Assembly (NCBI GenBank): GCA_947038405.1
Contig: CAMQVY010000004.1
Span: 33,804-97,803, forward strand
Direction of reading: 5' to 3'
DNA from: an uncultured Rikenellaceae bacterium
GTDB taxonomy: Bacteria > Bacteroidota > Bacteroidia > Bacteroidales > Rikenellaceae
DNA: 64,000 nucleotides
Shown: piece by piece, positions 16,297-24,361 of the stretch
Numbering within the stretch: position 1 is the first letter of the stretch
How the letters are laid out: every line of letters begins with the position of its first letter
The notes under the pieces: generated by a model
Told to the model about the DNA's origin: nothing
Seen by the model: only the letters and a program-made list of their open reading frames with translations
Databases searched by the model: none
Program-made: the position numbers and the translations under genes

Positions 16297-16499
16297 TTAC
16301 TTTTTAATTTCACACAAGTACAACTGGTTAATATATCTGATACTTTCAAAGGTCTTTGCCCAATATTTTTGATTGTAATGGTTAGTGGTATTGACTTATC
16401 TTTTTTGCAATCAGTCAACTCTATAACTAGGGGACCTACCTCTATGAATGGGGCGGATGTTATAATATATGTCAGATCAAGTATTTTCTGCGCAAACAT
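16230..16499 (-). pseudogene. truncated DUF1573-like fragment
   Basis: 89-residue frame whose residues 20-65 carry a DUF1573-like signature (IPLTITIKNIGQRPLKVSDILTSCTCVKL, with SCTC in place of the usual SCGC). The family normally continues for some 50 residues after this motif, with a proline-glycine-rich strand region. Here the sequence instead runs into KSHAVVQEMSVSQVDMTMESS, which looks out of frame, and stops. There is no clear signal peptide (MFAQKILDLTYIITSAP). A frameshift or deletion joining it to the cysteine-rich remnant downstream would explain both pieces. Confidence 0.5.
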
Positions 16500-16825
16500 A
16501 AATTCATCATAGTAATCTACTCATATGCATAATTTTATGTTTTGCAAATACCTTGCAGTTTTATACGTTACCGTATATTCTTTTATCTCACTAGCTAAAT
16601 CGATAAACAACAACACTACTTTAAAACATTAATTACCCTTCAATTTCTCCAATCATACCAATCAACACAATATAACTATAAATATTAAATAATAATACCA
16701 ATATTGAAACAATTATCTTGCAAATAAGATTATTATATACAACAAAAATAGAAACGTTAGAAAAACAACTTAATTCCTGCTTTGGAGATACTACAGCTTC
16801 TTAACAGTAATCTCATTATAGGGCA
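16500..16825. other. intergenic stretch without recognisable content
   Basis: About 330 bp, strongly AT-rich. I see no coding frame of note, no tRNA and no clear promoter of the TTG/TAnnTTTG type for the minus-strand fragment. It probably contains decayed sequence from the adjoining remnants. Confidence 0.5.
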
Positions 16826-16862
16826 CAAAAAAAGGAGCTGCATTTAAAATGCAGCTCCTTTA
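16826..16862 (-). terminator. terminator of tRNA-Met
   Basis: Stem AAGGAGCTGCATTT / AAATGCAGCTCCTT with a very short loop. On the minus strand it is followed by seven T. Confidence 0.88.
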
Positions 16863-16873
16863 CTTATAACTTG

Positions 16874-16947
16874 TAGCGGGACCGGGACTTGAACCCGGGA
16901 CCTCATGATTATGAATCATGTGCTCTAACCAGCTGAGCTATCCCGCC
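16874..16947 (-). tRNA. tRNA-Met (anticodon CAT), elongator type
   Basis: 74-nt cloverleaf on the minus strand: acceptor GGCGGGA / TCCCGCT (first pair G-U), D-arm AGCTCAGCTGGTTAGAGC, anticodon loop ATT-CAT-AATC, T-arm GGGTTCAAGTCCC. The acceptor lacks the initiator C1-A72 mismatch pattern and the three G-C pairs in the anticodon stem, so it is not the initiator. A CAT anticodon could also belong to tRNA-Ile2 (lysidine), but the body resembles elongator Met. Confidence 0.93.
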
Positions 16948-16968
16948 ATTAATTTCTTAAAAGCTGTG

Positions 16969-16998
16969 CAAAGATAGGTAAAAATTGTATTTATACAA
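16969..16998 (-). promoter_or_regulatory. promoter of tRNA-Met
   Basis: Minus strand: -33 TTG (16998-16996), 19-bp spacer, -7 TATCTTTG (16976-16969), 22 bp upstream of the tRNA. Confidence 0.8.
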
Positions 16999-17125
16999 AT
17001 AAAAACTATTAAAAATAATAAAACATATTGAAAAAAATTGAAAAGCAATATGGCTTTCTTCCTATCACACACCATCTACCACTCATAAAAGTCACAGAAA
17101 ACAACATAAATAGTTTATAAAAAAG

Positions 17126-17157
17126 TTGCTAGAACATAATAAAATTTAGTATTTTTG
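17126..17157 (+). promoter_or_regulatory. lipA promoter
   Basis: AAAAAGTTG with TTG at 17126-17128, 21-bp spacer, -7 TATTTTTG (17150-17157), 28 bp before the lipA start. Confidence 0.65.
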
Positions 17158-17185
17158 CAGAACTGATTATTTAATTTCAAATAAA

Positions 17186-18073
17186 GTGTCTGAAAAAAAA
17201 CATATAGCCAAGCCAGATTGGTTAAAGATAAAATTACATCAAAGCAAAGAGTATTCATTTGTATCGAATGTAGTTAAAGAGCATGGATTACATACAATAT
17301 GTAGTAGTGGGAAGTGCCCGAACATGAGCGAGTGTTGGAGTCGAGGAACTGCAACATTTATGATTCTTGGAAATATCTGTACTCGCGCGTGCAAGTTTTG
17401 CGCTACTGAGACAGGTAAACCTTTAGATGTAGATGTAAACGAACCGACAAAATTAGCGCGTTCAATCCGACTAATGAAACTAAAACACTGCGTTATAACT
17501 TCAGTGGATAGAGATGACTTAGAAGATGGGGGAGCTGAGATATGGAGACAGACTATCCTTGCAATACGCAACGAAGCTCCAGATACAACTATCGAAGTAC
17601 TAATTCCCGACTTTGATGGCAAGCAAGAACTTCTTGACATAGTTTTATCTGCAAAACCAGACATTATAGGGCATAATATAGAGACGGTTAAGAGATTAAC
17701 CCCAAATGTACGAAGTCGTGCGAAATATGATGTTAGTCTATCTGTTATCCGTTACCTCAAAGAGAATGGAGCAACAACCAAAAGTGGATTAATGTTGGGC
17801 ATTGGAGAGAACGAAGCCGAAATTTTGGAGACTCTACAAGACTTAAAAAACAATGGTTGTGAAATATTAACGATTGGTCAATATTTAAGACCTACACTGA
17901 AACAGCTACCAGTCGAAGAGTATGTTACTCCAGAACAGTTTGCGAAATACAAAGAAGAGGGACTAAAGATAGGATTCAGCTACATAGAGTCAAACCCACT
18001 TGTACGCTCATCATACATGGCTGAAAATGCAATACTGAGCACTAAAAAGAGAGTAAACCTAGGCGATAGATAA
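17186..18073 (+). CDS. lipA: lipoyl synthase LipA
   Basis: Radical SAM enzyme that inserts two sulfur atoms into octanoyl-lipoyl domains. Both iron-sulfur clusters are visible: the auxiliary cluster motif CSSGKCPNMSEC (residues about 36-47) and the radical SAM motif CTRACKFC (near 62-69), followed by SVDRDDLEDGGAEIW. The C-terminal RSSY(MA) motif supplies the conserved Ser ligand. Length of 295 aa is normal. The start codon is GTG at 17186, supported by family alignment (KPDWLKIKL) and by a promoter immediately upstream. lipB follows after 76 bases, so the two lipoate genes are probably co-transcribed. Confidence 0.96.
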   Translation: MSEKKHIAKPDWLKIKLHQSKEYSFVSNVVKEHGLHTICSSGKCPNMSECWSRGTATFMILGNICTRACKFCATETGKPLDVDVNEPTKLARSIRLMKLKHCVITSVDRDDLEDGGAEIWRQTILAIRNEAPDTTIEVLIPDFDGKQELLDIVLSAKPDIIGHNIETVKRLTPNVRSRAKYDVSLSVIRYLKENGATTKSGLMLGIGENEAEILETLQDLKNNGCEILTIGQYLRPTLKQLPVEEYVTPEQFAKYKEEGLKIGFSYIESNPLVRSSYMAENAILSTKKRVNLGDR

Positions 18074-18149
18074 ATAGAACCCTAAGAGAGAACAAACCTC
18101 AATACGATTATATTTACAGACCATCTTTCACTAGCAATATAAGAGCAAT

Positions 18150-18806
18150 ATGACAGAAATTAGCGTAATAGACAAAGGCATTATAGAGTACGGAGCAGCA
18201 CTAGATGTCCAGCATACATATTTAGAGAGAGTTATTGCAGGCAGAGAGAGCAAGAGTAACAATAATGTACTATTATATTGTGAACACCCACACGTCTACA
18301 CACTTGGCAAAAGTGGAGTAGATACCAACCTACTTATCTCAGATGAAAATCTCAAGCGAATTGATGCAACTTTTTTCAGAACTGATAGAGGTGGAGATAT
18401 AACATACCATGGATATGGTCAAGTTGTTGGCTACCCAATAATCGACCTACACAACTTTAATCTCGGAATACGAGATTATATATATCAATTAGAGGAGTGT
18501 GTTATTAAAACTATCGCTGAGTATGGCATTTGTGGAGTAAGAATTGACTCAGCTACTGGTGTATGGGTTAACACCCCAACTGGAGAGCGTAAAATATGCG
18601 CTATCGGTGTAAAAGTATCTCGTCATGTGACTATGCACGGATTCGCACTCAATGTAAATACAGATTTATCTTATTTCAGCTATATTAATCCATGTGGCTT
18701 TACTGAAAAAGGTGTTACGTCAATACAAGAGTTACGAGGAGAGGCAATCGACATGAATGAGGTAAAAGAGAAGCTAAGCAAACACTTCAGAGAGCTATTC
18801 AAATAA
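18150..18806 (+). CDS. lipB: octanoyl-[ACP]:protein N-octanoyltransferase LipB
   Basis: Transfers octanoate from acyl carrier protein to lipoyl domains, giving the substrate for LipA. The signature RGGDITYHGYGQVVGYPIIDL (residues about 78-98) and the catalytic lysine region CAIGVKVSRHVTMHGFALNV near 151-170 are present. The catalytic cysteine lies in FSYINPCGF. Length (218 aa) is typical. It follows lipA and is followed by an intergenic repeat and a terminator. Confidence 0.95.
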   Translation: MTEISVIDKGIIEYGAALDVQHTYLERVIAGRESKSNNNVLLYCEHPHVYTLGKSGVDTNLLISDENLKRIDATFFRTDRGGDITYHGYGQVVGYPIIDLHNFNLGIRDYIYQLEECVIKTIAEYGICGVRIDSATGVWVNTPTGERKICAIGVKVSRHVTMHGFALNVNTDLSYFSYINPCGFTEKGVTSIQELRGEAIDMNEVKEKLSKHFRELFK

Positions 18807-18819
18807 AAATATTTGTTCT

Positions 18820-18860
18820 CTGCGATCACGCAGCGCCGCCCGCGTAGGGCAGTTTCCTGC
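18820..18860 (+). repeat. dispersed two-hairpin intergenic repeat, copy 3 (orientation A)
   Basis: The cleanest copy: CTGCG-ATCA-CGCAG hairpin, then GCCC-GCGTA-GGGC hairpin, then AGTTTCCTGC. It lies 14 bp after lipB and ends 11 bp before the terminator. Confidence 0.85.
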
Positions 18861-18870
18861 ATATAACAAT

Positions 18871-18913
18871 AAAAAGAGGTGCTAGTTTGTAATTAAACTA
18901 GCACCTCTTTTTT
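18871..18913. terminator. bidirectional terminator between lipB and the oxoamine synthase gene
   Basis: Stem AAAAAGAGGTGCTAGTTT / AAACTAGCACCTCTTTTT around a GTAATT-type loop, with T runs on both strands; the genes are convergent. Confidence 0.9.
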
Positions 18914-18934
18914 ATTATTGTATTTGATAATGAT

Positions 18935-20185
18935 CTATCTATCAGCCATATTTGGAACTTCTTTATTATACTCTCCAGCCTCAAGTTTTTCACGAATTGC
19001 ACCAAAGCAATCAAGAGTATAGTTTACATCCTCTATAGTGTGAACAGCCGTTGGAATAATACGCAAGATAATCTCACCTTTAGGTATTACAGGATAAACC
19101 ACAACAGAACAGAATAAATTATAGTTTTCACGAAGATCAACAACTAAGTTTGTAGCCTCAGGAATACCACCCTTCAAATATACTGGAGTAACAGGAGAAA
19201 GTGTTCCCCCTAAGTTGAATCCTCTCTCACGGAATCCTTTTTGTAGCGCATTAGTGATCTCCCACAACTTCGCTTGATACTCAGGATGTGCCTTAATCAA
19301 CTCCAAACGCTTCATCGCACCAATAACCATAGGCATTGGAAGAGATTTAGCATATGTTTGAGATCTCATATTGTAACGGAAGAAATCGATAATATACTTA
19401 TGTGAAGCAACGAAAGCACCAATACCTGCCATTGATTTAGCAAATGTATTGAATAGGATATCAACACCATCAACAACATCAAAGTGAGCAGCAGTACCTT
19501 TACCATTAGGACCCATAGTTCCAAAACCATGAGCATCATCAACAAGAAGTCTGAAATCAAACTCTTTCTTAAGCTCAACAATTTGGTCTAATATACCAAG
19601 ATCACCCTTCATACCAAACACACCCTCAGTGATTACAAGAATACCACCTTTAGTCTCAGCAGCTACTTTTTTCGCATGTTCAAGTTGTTTTCTACAGCTA
19701 TCAATATCGTTATGTGCAAAAACAAAACGCTTACCAATGTGCATTCTCAATCCGTCAATAATACAAGCGTGAGCCTCTGCGTCATAAACAACAACATCAT
19801 TACGACTCAACAAGCAGTCGATAATAGATACCATACCTTGGTAACCAAAGTTAAGAAGGAAAGCATCCTCTTTACCTACGAACTCAGCAAGTTGTTGCTC
19901 TAACTCCTCATGATACTTAGTCTGTCCACTCATCATTCTAGCACCCATCGGAGCAGCCATTCCAAACTCTGCCGCACCTTTAGTATCTGCTTCACGAACT
20001 TCAGGATGATTAGCTAATCCCAAGTAGTTGTTCAAACTCCAATTCAAAACCTCTTTACCACGAAATTTCATTCTTGGATTAATATCACCCTCTAGTTTAG
20101 GAAATGAAAAATATCCATGACTAATTTTCTGGTACATACCGATTGGTCCACCGGCATTCTTTTCGATTCTTTCAAAAATATCCAC
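18935..20185 (-). CDS. alpha-oxoamine synthase family PLP-dependent acyltransferase
   Basis: Fold-type I PLP enzyme of the family that condenses an amino acid with an acyl-CoA or acyl-ACP. Motifs: FRGKEVLNWSLNNYLGLANHPEV near residue 43, ARMMSGQTKYHEELEQQLAEF, LLVDDAHGFGTMG (PLP-binding Asp/His) and FNTFAKSMAGIGAF, with the Schiff-base lysine in TFAKS near 250. It has 416 aa, with an N-terminal extension (MDIFERIEKNAGGPIGMYQKISHGY) and a C-terminal tail not found in KBL or BioF. Candidate substrates are serine (sphingolipid base) or cysteate (capnine/sulfonolipid base); glycine-using KBL is less likely because no threonine dehydrogenase is adjacent. It has its own promoter and terminator, so it is probably monocistronic. 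Confidence 0.85.
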   Translation of the reverse strand: MDIFERIEKNAGGPIGMYQKISHGYFSFPKLEGDINPRMKFRGKEVLNWSLNNYLGLANHPEVREADTKGAAEFGMAAPMGARMMSGQTKYHEELEQQLAEFVGKEDAFLLNFGYQGMVSIIDCLLSRNDVVVYDAEAHACIIDGLRMHIGKRFVFAHNDIDSCRKQLEHAKKVAAETKGGILVITEGVFGMKGDLGILDQIVELKKEFDFRLLVDDAHGFGTMGPNGKGTAAHFDVVDGVDILFNTFAKSMAGIGAFVASHKYIIDFFRYNMRSQTYAKSLPMPMVIGAMKRLELIKAHPEYQAKLWEITNALQKGFRERGFNLGGTLSPVTPVYLKGGIPEATNLVVDLRENYNLFCSVVVYPVIPKGEIILRIIPTAVHTIEDVNYTLDCFGAIREKLEAGEYNKEVPNMADR

Positions 20186-20253
20186 GTTATACTCTAATTT
20201 TTATTGAATTATACTTTATGTACTATATTTTCTTGTAATATAAATAAGTATCA

Positions 20254-20283
20254 CAAAGTTAAGACATATTATTATGAAAACAA
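20254..20283 (-). promoter_or_regulatory. promoter of the oxoamine synthase gene
   Basis: Minus strand: -33 TTG (20283-20281), 19-bp spacer, -7 TAACTTTG (20261-20254). It predicts a leader of roughly 60 nt. Confidence 0.7.
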
Positions 20284-20350
20284 AGATAATACAATAGATA
20301 TAAATTCATTATAAGTATAAATACCTACTGTGTAGCCGCAGGAAACAAGT

Positions 20351-20947
20351 TTAATCTTTATCCTCTAAATCCTTAATTTCATTAAAGCTCTCTATAATCG
20401 AGTCTATTGTTTTCTGGTGAATTGATCTCTTTGATGCCCAATAAATAAATGCAATTATTGAAATTACAAAACTCCCTACAATTATAAATGCAATTAAACT
20501 ACCCCCCAATGCAACTATCCAAAGGAAAAGCACCAACATAATAAAAAGCATCACCGTAATTATAATACCTCCTCGTTTTCGTGTAATATTATATTTATTT
20601 ATATTGTAGATATTTACACTGATTTTCTTCGAAATATCTACCCTTTTCAATAATATTATATTATATATTATACAGATAATAATTATAATAAACGTAACCA
20701 GTATAACGGACCTCATAACAACATCTAATAGATGAACATCGGGAGAATTAATTAATTTAGATACCGACCTCGGAAACATTATAATAGGGGCTAAAAGCAC
20801 CATATACTCCATATTAATCAATTTACTTACGGATACTTGCGCCTTATTTTTCATCATCTCTAAAACAATAACCTCGTTTAAAGCCTCGCTCTTTTTAAGC
20901 TTATCATCCAACTCAGTCCAACTTACTTTCAACTCTTCTAATTCCAT
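20351..20947 (-). CDS. membrane protein encoded with an ECF sigma factor (possible anti-sigma or accessory factor)
   Basis: 198-residue protein. A short soluble helix (MELEELKVSWTELDDKLKKSEAL) is followed by about four hydrophobic segments (near residues 48-60, 80-105, 125-145 and 148-170) and a soluble charged tail (IIESFNEIKDLEDKD). The Leu-x-x-Leu-Lys-x-x-Trp N-terminus resembles small membrane proteins that follow ECF sigma genes in Bacteroidota. The gene starts 12 bases after the sigma factor gene. No zinc anti-sigma HxxxCxxC motif is present, so an anti-sigma role is inferred from the neighbour only. Confidence 0.7.
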   Translation of the reverse strand: MELEELKVSWTELDDKLKKSEALNEVIVLEMMKNKAQVSVSKLINMEYMVLLAPIIMFPRSVSKLINSPDVHLLDVVMRSVILVTFIIIIICIIYNIILLKRVDISKKISVNIYNINKYNITRKRGGIIITVMLFIMLVLFLWIVALGGSLIAFIIVGSFVISIIAFIYWASKRSIHQKTIDSIIESFNEIKDLEDKD

Positions 20948-20959
20948 AATTTTAGTTTT

Positions 20960-21436
20960 TTAAAGATTCGACATCTCTTTTAATTTCTCTCTAGAACGCT
21001 TCAGCTTTGTAGCGACATTGCATACAGTTAGTCCCGTTATCTCTGCGATCTCCTTATAAGATTTATCCTCTAAATATAGGAGTACAACCATTTTTTCAAC
21101 CGTTCTAAGTCTGTTTATTAAGCGATACATTTCACGAATATCATCACTCAAACTCTCTTGCGACAGTAAAGATTCAGCTAGATTAGCGACAGGAACACTA
21201 CTCTTGGGGCGGCGTATATCCTTTCGAGTCTCCGTAATACATGTATTCATCGCCACTCGATATATCCATGTGGAAACAGAGCACTCTTGTCTAAATTTGG
21301 GGAATCCCGCCCAAAGGTTGCAAACCACATCCTGATATAGATCAGCAACTGAGAGTTCGGGAGTTGTATAGATATAACATATCTTATATATGACCCTCTC
21401 ATTCTGTTTAATGATTTCAACGAATGCTTTTTTCAT
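20960..21436 (-). CDS. ECF-type RNA polymerase sigma-70 factor
   Basis: 158-residue sigma factor with only regions 2 and 4. Region 2: VADLYQDVVCNLWAGFPKFRQECSVSTWIYRVAMNTCITETRK (the helix that melts the -10 element). Region 4: MVVLLYLEDKSYKEIAEITGLTVCNVATKLKRSREKLKEM, a helix-turn-helix. The linker is short. It is followed by the membrane-protein gene, the usual layout for a membrane-controlled sigma factor. I see no convincing TTG/TAnnTTTG promoter directly upstream, which could mean self-transcription or another sigma factor. The regulon is unknown. Confidence 0.88.
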   Translation of the reverse strand: MKKAFVEIIKQNERVIYKICYIYTTPELSVADLYQDVVCNLWAGFPKFRQECSVSTWIYRVAMNTCITETRKDIRRPKSSVPVANLAESLLSQESLSDDIREMYRLINRLRTVEKMVVLLYLEDKSYKEIAEITGLTVCNVATKLKRSREKLKEMSNL

Positions 21437-21540
21437 CTCACTATCGTTTTGTTTTAGTTCGTAATTTAAATTGCGTTTTATATATTAGACGATAAAAGCA
21501 TCTAAAAATGACAAAAACCTTTTTTTATTATCTTTAAAAT

Positions 21541-21582
21541 GCAGGAAACTGCCCTGTGTGGGCGGCGGTGTGTGATCGCACA
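21541..21582 (-). repeat. dispersed two-hairpin intergenic repeat, copy 4 (orientation B)
   Basis: Begins GCAGGAAACTGCCC and ends GTGTGATCGCAC on the plus strand. Both hairpins are kept, with a G-U pair in the first stem. It lies in the gap between the divergent sigma factor and bamD genes. Confidence 0.82.
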
Positions 21583-21695
21583 GAACATAATAATCCAACT
21601 AAAATTTATGTTGACTGCCGCCACACAACCCCACCCTCGTAGAGCTCTTCTATAAAACTAAAATAAAATACAAAAAAAAATAATAAATCTACCTA

Positions 21696-21722
21696 TTGAA
21701 TCGTTAAATTTATGTAACTTTG
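21696..21722 (+). promoter_or_regulatory. bamD promoter
   Basis: TTG (21696-21698), 16-bp spacer, -7 TAACTTTG (21715-21722). The spacer is shorter than the usual 19-21. Confidence 0.5.
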
Positions 21723-21762
21723 CACAAATTATTGACTTATAAGAAATTTAAGATAAAGTATA

Positions 21763-22680
21763 ATGAATCTAAATTTAGTAAAATTTATAATGTTCACTTC
21801 ACTCGTTGGCTTACTGTCAAGTTGTAGTGAGTATAGTAAGGTACTCAAAAGCGAAGACCCAGAACTTATGTATGATAAGGGTTTAGAGTACTTTGAAGAG
21901 GAGAAATTTTCTAAGACAATATCTCTATTTGAGGAGATAAGTTACATCTACAATAGTACACCAAGAGAGGATTCAATCGCATATTATACTGCCACTAGCT
22001 ACTACAAAACAGGCGATATGGCAAGTAGTGGTACTCTATTCAATAACTTTAGACACAAACACAAACGTAGTATCTTTCTTGAAGATGCAGAATATATGTA
22101 TGCAAAAGGGTTTTACTACTCATCACCAGAGCCTTATAGAGATCAAACATTGACGGTTAAAGCTATAATGGCTATTCAAGAGTATCTTGAAAGATATCCA
22201 AATAGTGCAAAAAAAGAGATCTTAATGGAGAACATTAAAGAACTTACAGGAAAGTTACATGATAAATCATTCCTAAATGCAAAGACATACTATAAGATAG
22301 GTAAATATAAATCAGCCGTAGTTGCTCTAAAGAATGCAAGTCGCGAATTTACAGATAGTAAACACCAAGAAGAGCTATCATACCTAATCGTAAAGTCTCA
22401 TTATTTATTAGCATCTAAATCTTACGAAAGACTACAACGTGATAGATATTTGGATATGATGGATGCTTATTATACCTTTGTATCTGATTACCCAGAGAGT
22501 GACTACAAAAAAGAGCTCGATAAGATGATGCAGTCTGCAAAGAAGTATATCGATCAATTTAAAGAAAACAACTCAACAGATGACTCTAAGGAGGATTCTA
22601 AAGGGAAGAAGAAGAAGGAAAAAAAGAGCAAAATAAAAAACGACAAAAAAGATAATACAGAGTCTAACGATGGAAATTAA
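21763..22680 (+). CDS. bamD: outer membrane protein assembly lipoprotein BamD
   Basis: Periplasmic TPR lipoprotein of the beta-barrel assembly machinery. The N-terminus is a lipoprotein signal (FIMFTSLVGLLSSCSEYSKVL; lipobox LLSSC, lipidated Cys about residue 21). The BamD pattern follows: LMYDKGLEYFEEEKFSKTISLFEEI, then IAYYTATSYYKTGDMASSGTLFNNF, LEDAEYMYAKGFYY, and AIMAIQEYLERYPNS. The C-terminal 45 residues are extremely Lys/Asp/Ser-rich and low-complexity (KGKKKKEKKSKIKNDKK). Length 305 aa. It overlaps the rpoZ-like gene by 11 bases, linking envelope assembly to transcription in one operon, an arrangement I associate with Bacteroidota. Confidence 0.92.
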   Translation: MNLNLVKFIMFTSLVGLLSSCSEYSKVLKSEDPELMYDKGLEYFEEEKFSKTISLFEEISYIYNSTPREDSIAYYTATSYYKTGDMASSGTLFNNFRHKHKRSIFLEDAEYMYAKGFYYSSPEPYRDQTLTVKAIMAIQEYLERYPNSAKKEILMENIKELTGKLHDKSFLNAKTYYKIGKYKSAVVALKNASREFTDSKHQEELSYLIVKSHYLLASKSYERLQRDRYLDMMDAYYTFVSDYPESDYKKELDKMMQSAKKYIDQFKENNSTDDSKEDSKGKKKKEKKSKIKNDKKDNTESNDGN

Positions 22681-23026
22681 GAAAAGCAATATCCCTACAA
22701 ACACTATTACTCGCTCAATAATTGATCTAGAGGCACAAACTGGAAACATTTATGAGTCAATAGTTATAATATCTAAAAGAGCAAACCAACTTGCAGCAGA
22801 GACAAAGCAAGAGTTAACTCGTAAACTAGCTGATTTCTCAAGTACAACAGACTCTTTAGAGGAGACTTTTGAGAATAGAGAGCAGATTGAGATCTCAAGA
22901 TACTATGAGAGACTTCCTAAACCTATTCTTGTTGCAACAGAAGAGTTCCTTCAAGATGAGATTTACTACAAGAAGAATGCAGCACCTGAGGAGCCTGTTG
23001 TTGAAGCTCCAAAAAAGAGATCATAA
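22670..23026 (+). CDS. rpoZ: DNA-directed RNA polymerase omega subunit family protein (RpoZ-like)
   Basis: 118-residue omega-type subunit that assists RNA polymerase assembly. The core matches the Bacteroidota form: NTITRSIIDLEAQTGNIYESIVIISKRANQLAAETKQEL (residues about 11-49), in which the ANQL segment corresponds to the ARQI/ANQI helix of RpoZ. The remaining part is acidic and ends in a Pro/Glu/Ala/Lys tail. The start codon lies inside the 3' end of bamD (11-base overlap). Confidence 0.87.
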   Translation: MEIKKSNIPTNTITRSIIDLEAQTGNIYESIVIISKRANQLAAETKQELTRKLADFSSTTDSLEETFENREQIEISRYYERLPKPILVATEEFLQDEIYYKKNAAPEEPVVEAPKKRS

Positions 23027-23054
23027 TACCGATCCGTTCTATAAAACTAAAACA

Positions 23055-23088
23055 GCACTACTTACTTGAATCAAATAGTGCGAGTAAG
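23055..23088 (+). promoter_or_regulatory. interleaved inverted repeats in the coaBC leader region
   Basis: GCACTA (23055-23060) pairs with TAGTGC (23076-23081). CTTACT (23061-23066) pairs with AGTAAG (23083-23088). The order a-b-a'-b' means two mutually exclusive hairpins or a tight pseudoknot, about 50 bp before coaBC. Function unknown. Confidence 0.35.
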
Positions 23089-23135
23089 CTAGGTCTGTAA
23101 CTATAAACACAGATGTATTTTATTACTATTAACCT

Positions 23136-24341
23136 ATGCTTACAGGGAAAAATATATTACTAGGTGTAACAGGAAGTATAGCAGCTTACAAGGCTGCTAT
23201 ACTTGTACGTGCACTTGTCAAAGAGGGCGCAAACGTAAAAGTCATTATGACTCCTCTTGCAAAACACTTCATTACTCCACTTACATTAGCAACTCTATGC
23301 AAGAACCCAATTCTTGTAGACTTTTTCAACCCCGAAGATGGCAGTTGGAATAGCCACATATCATTGGGCGAGTGGGCAGATGCTTATCTTATAGCTCCTG
23401 CAACTGCAAATACTATGGCTAAAATGGCAAATGGCATTGCGGATAATCTTCTATTAACAACATACCTATCAGCAAGAAGCCCAGTATATATATCTCCAGC
23501 GATGGACTTAGATATGTATGCACACCCAACAACACAAGAGAATATATCAAAACTAAGAAATTTAGGTGTTGGTGTAATTGAACCTGGAGATGGTGAACTT
23601 GCCAGTGGCCTTATAGGCAAAGGTAGGATGGCTGAACCTGATGAGATTGTTGAGTATTTAAAACATGAGTTTGCTCTAAAAAAAAAACTTTCAGGTAAAC
23701 ACTTTATCATAACTGCTGGAGCTACAATCGAACCAATAGATCCTGTTCGCTACATCTCGAACCACTCGACTGGCAAGATGGGATATGCAATTGCTGGAGA
23801 GTTGGCGAATCGTGGAGCAGAGGTTACAATGATTAGTGGCAAAACAAATCTTAGTACTCCAAAGGGTGTTAAGCGTATTGATGTAACAACAGCTCAAGAG
23901 ATGTTAGAGGCTACAAATATAGCTTTTACAGAGTGTGATGGAGCAATTATGTGCGCAGCAGTTGCCGACTACACACCATGTGAAGTTAGCACACTAAAGA
24001 TAAAGAAAAAAGAGGATGACTTATCTATATCTCTAAAAAAGACTAAAGATATTGCCGCAGAACTAGGATTAAATAAGGGAGATAAATTACTTATTGGTTT
24101 TGCTCTTGAAACAGACAACGAACAAGCGAATGCACTCTCTAAACTGGAGCGAAAGAATCTTGATTTTATAGTTCTTAACTCCCTTCAAGATAAAGGTGCA
24201 GGGTTTGGACACGATACAAATAAAGTAACAATAATCTCCCGCAATGGAGAAGTTACACCCTACCCTCTATCATCAAAGAGTGAAATTGCGGATAGAATTG
24301 TAGATAAAATTGAAAACTATTTTCACGAAACACACTCTTAG
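23136..24341 (+). CDS. coaBC: bifunctional phosphopantothenoylcysteine decarboxylase / phosphopantothenate-cysteine ligase CoaBC
   Basis: Two consecutive steps of coenzyme A synthesis: CTP-dependent ligation of cysteine to phosphopantothenate (CoaB) and FMN-dependent decarboxylation (CoaC). CoaC domain, residues 1 to about 180: ILLGVTGSIAAYKAA, APATANTMAKMANGIADNLL, PAMDLDMYAHP. CoaB domain from about 188: IITAGATIEPIDPVRYISNHSTGKMGYAIA, AAVADYTP and a lysine-rich KIKK segment that closes on CTP. Length 401 aa is standard. recN follows 20 bases later; coaX, for the preceding kinase step, lies separately at 50.3 kb. Confidence 0.95.
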   Translation: MLTGKNILLGVTGSIAAYKAAILVRALVKEGANVKVIMTPLAKHFITPLTLATLCKNPILVDFFNPEDGSWNSHISLGEWADAYLIAPATANTMAKMANGIADNLLLTTYLSARSPVYISPAMDLDMYAHPTTQENISKLRNLGVGVIEPGDGELASGLIGKGRMAEPDEIVEYLKHEFALKKKLSGKHFIITAGATIEPIDPVRYISNHSTGKMGYAIAGELANRGAEVTMISGKTNLSTPKGVKRIDVTTAQEMLEATNIAFTECDGAIMCAAVADYTPCEVSTLKIKKKEDDLSISLKKTKDIAAELGLNKGDKLLIGFALETDNEQANALSKLERKNLDFIVLNSLQDKGAGFGHDTNKVTIISRNGEVTPYPLSSKSEIADRIVDKIENYFHETHS

Positions 24342-24361
24342 GTTATAACAGATCATTAATT

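Larger units (their letters stand above)
21437..21762. other. 326-bp divergent intergenic region between the sigma factor and bamD genes
   Basis: Apart from the repeat copy at 21541 and the bamD promoter at 21696-21722, I see nothing that resembles a gene or RNA here. Confidence 0.6.

Noticed and set aside
14768..16500. Defence island (AAA ATPase with small proteins)
   Set aside because: The ATPase is a single generic domain with no nuclease partner, and the small proteins lack known effector motifs; not enough to claim a defence system.
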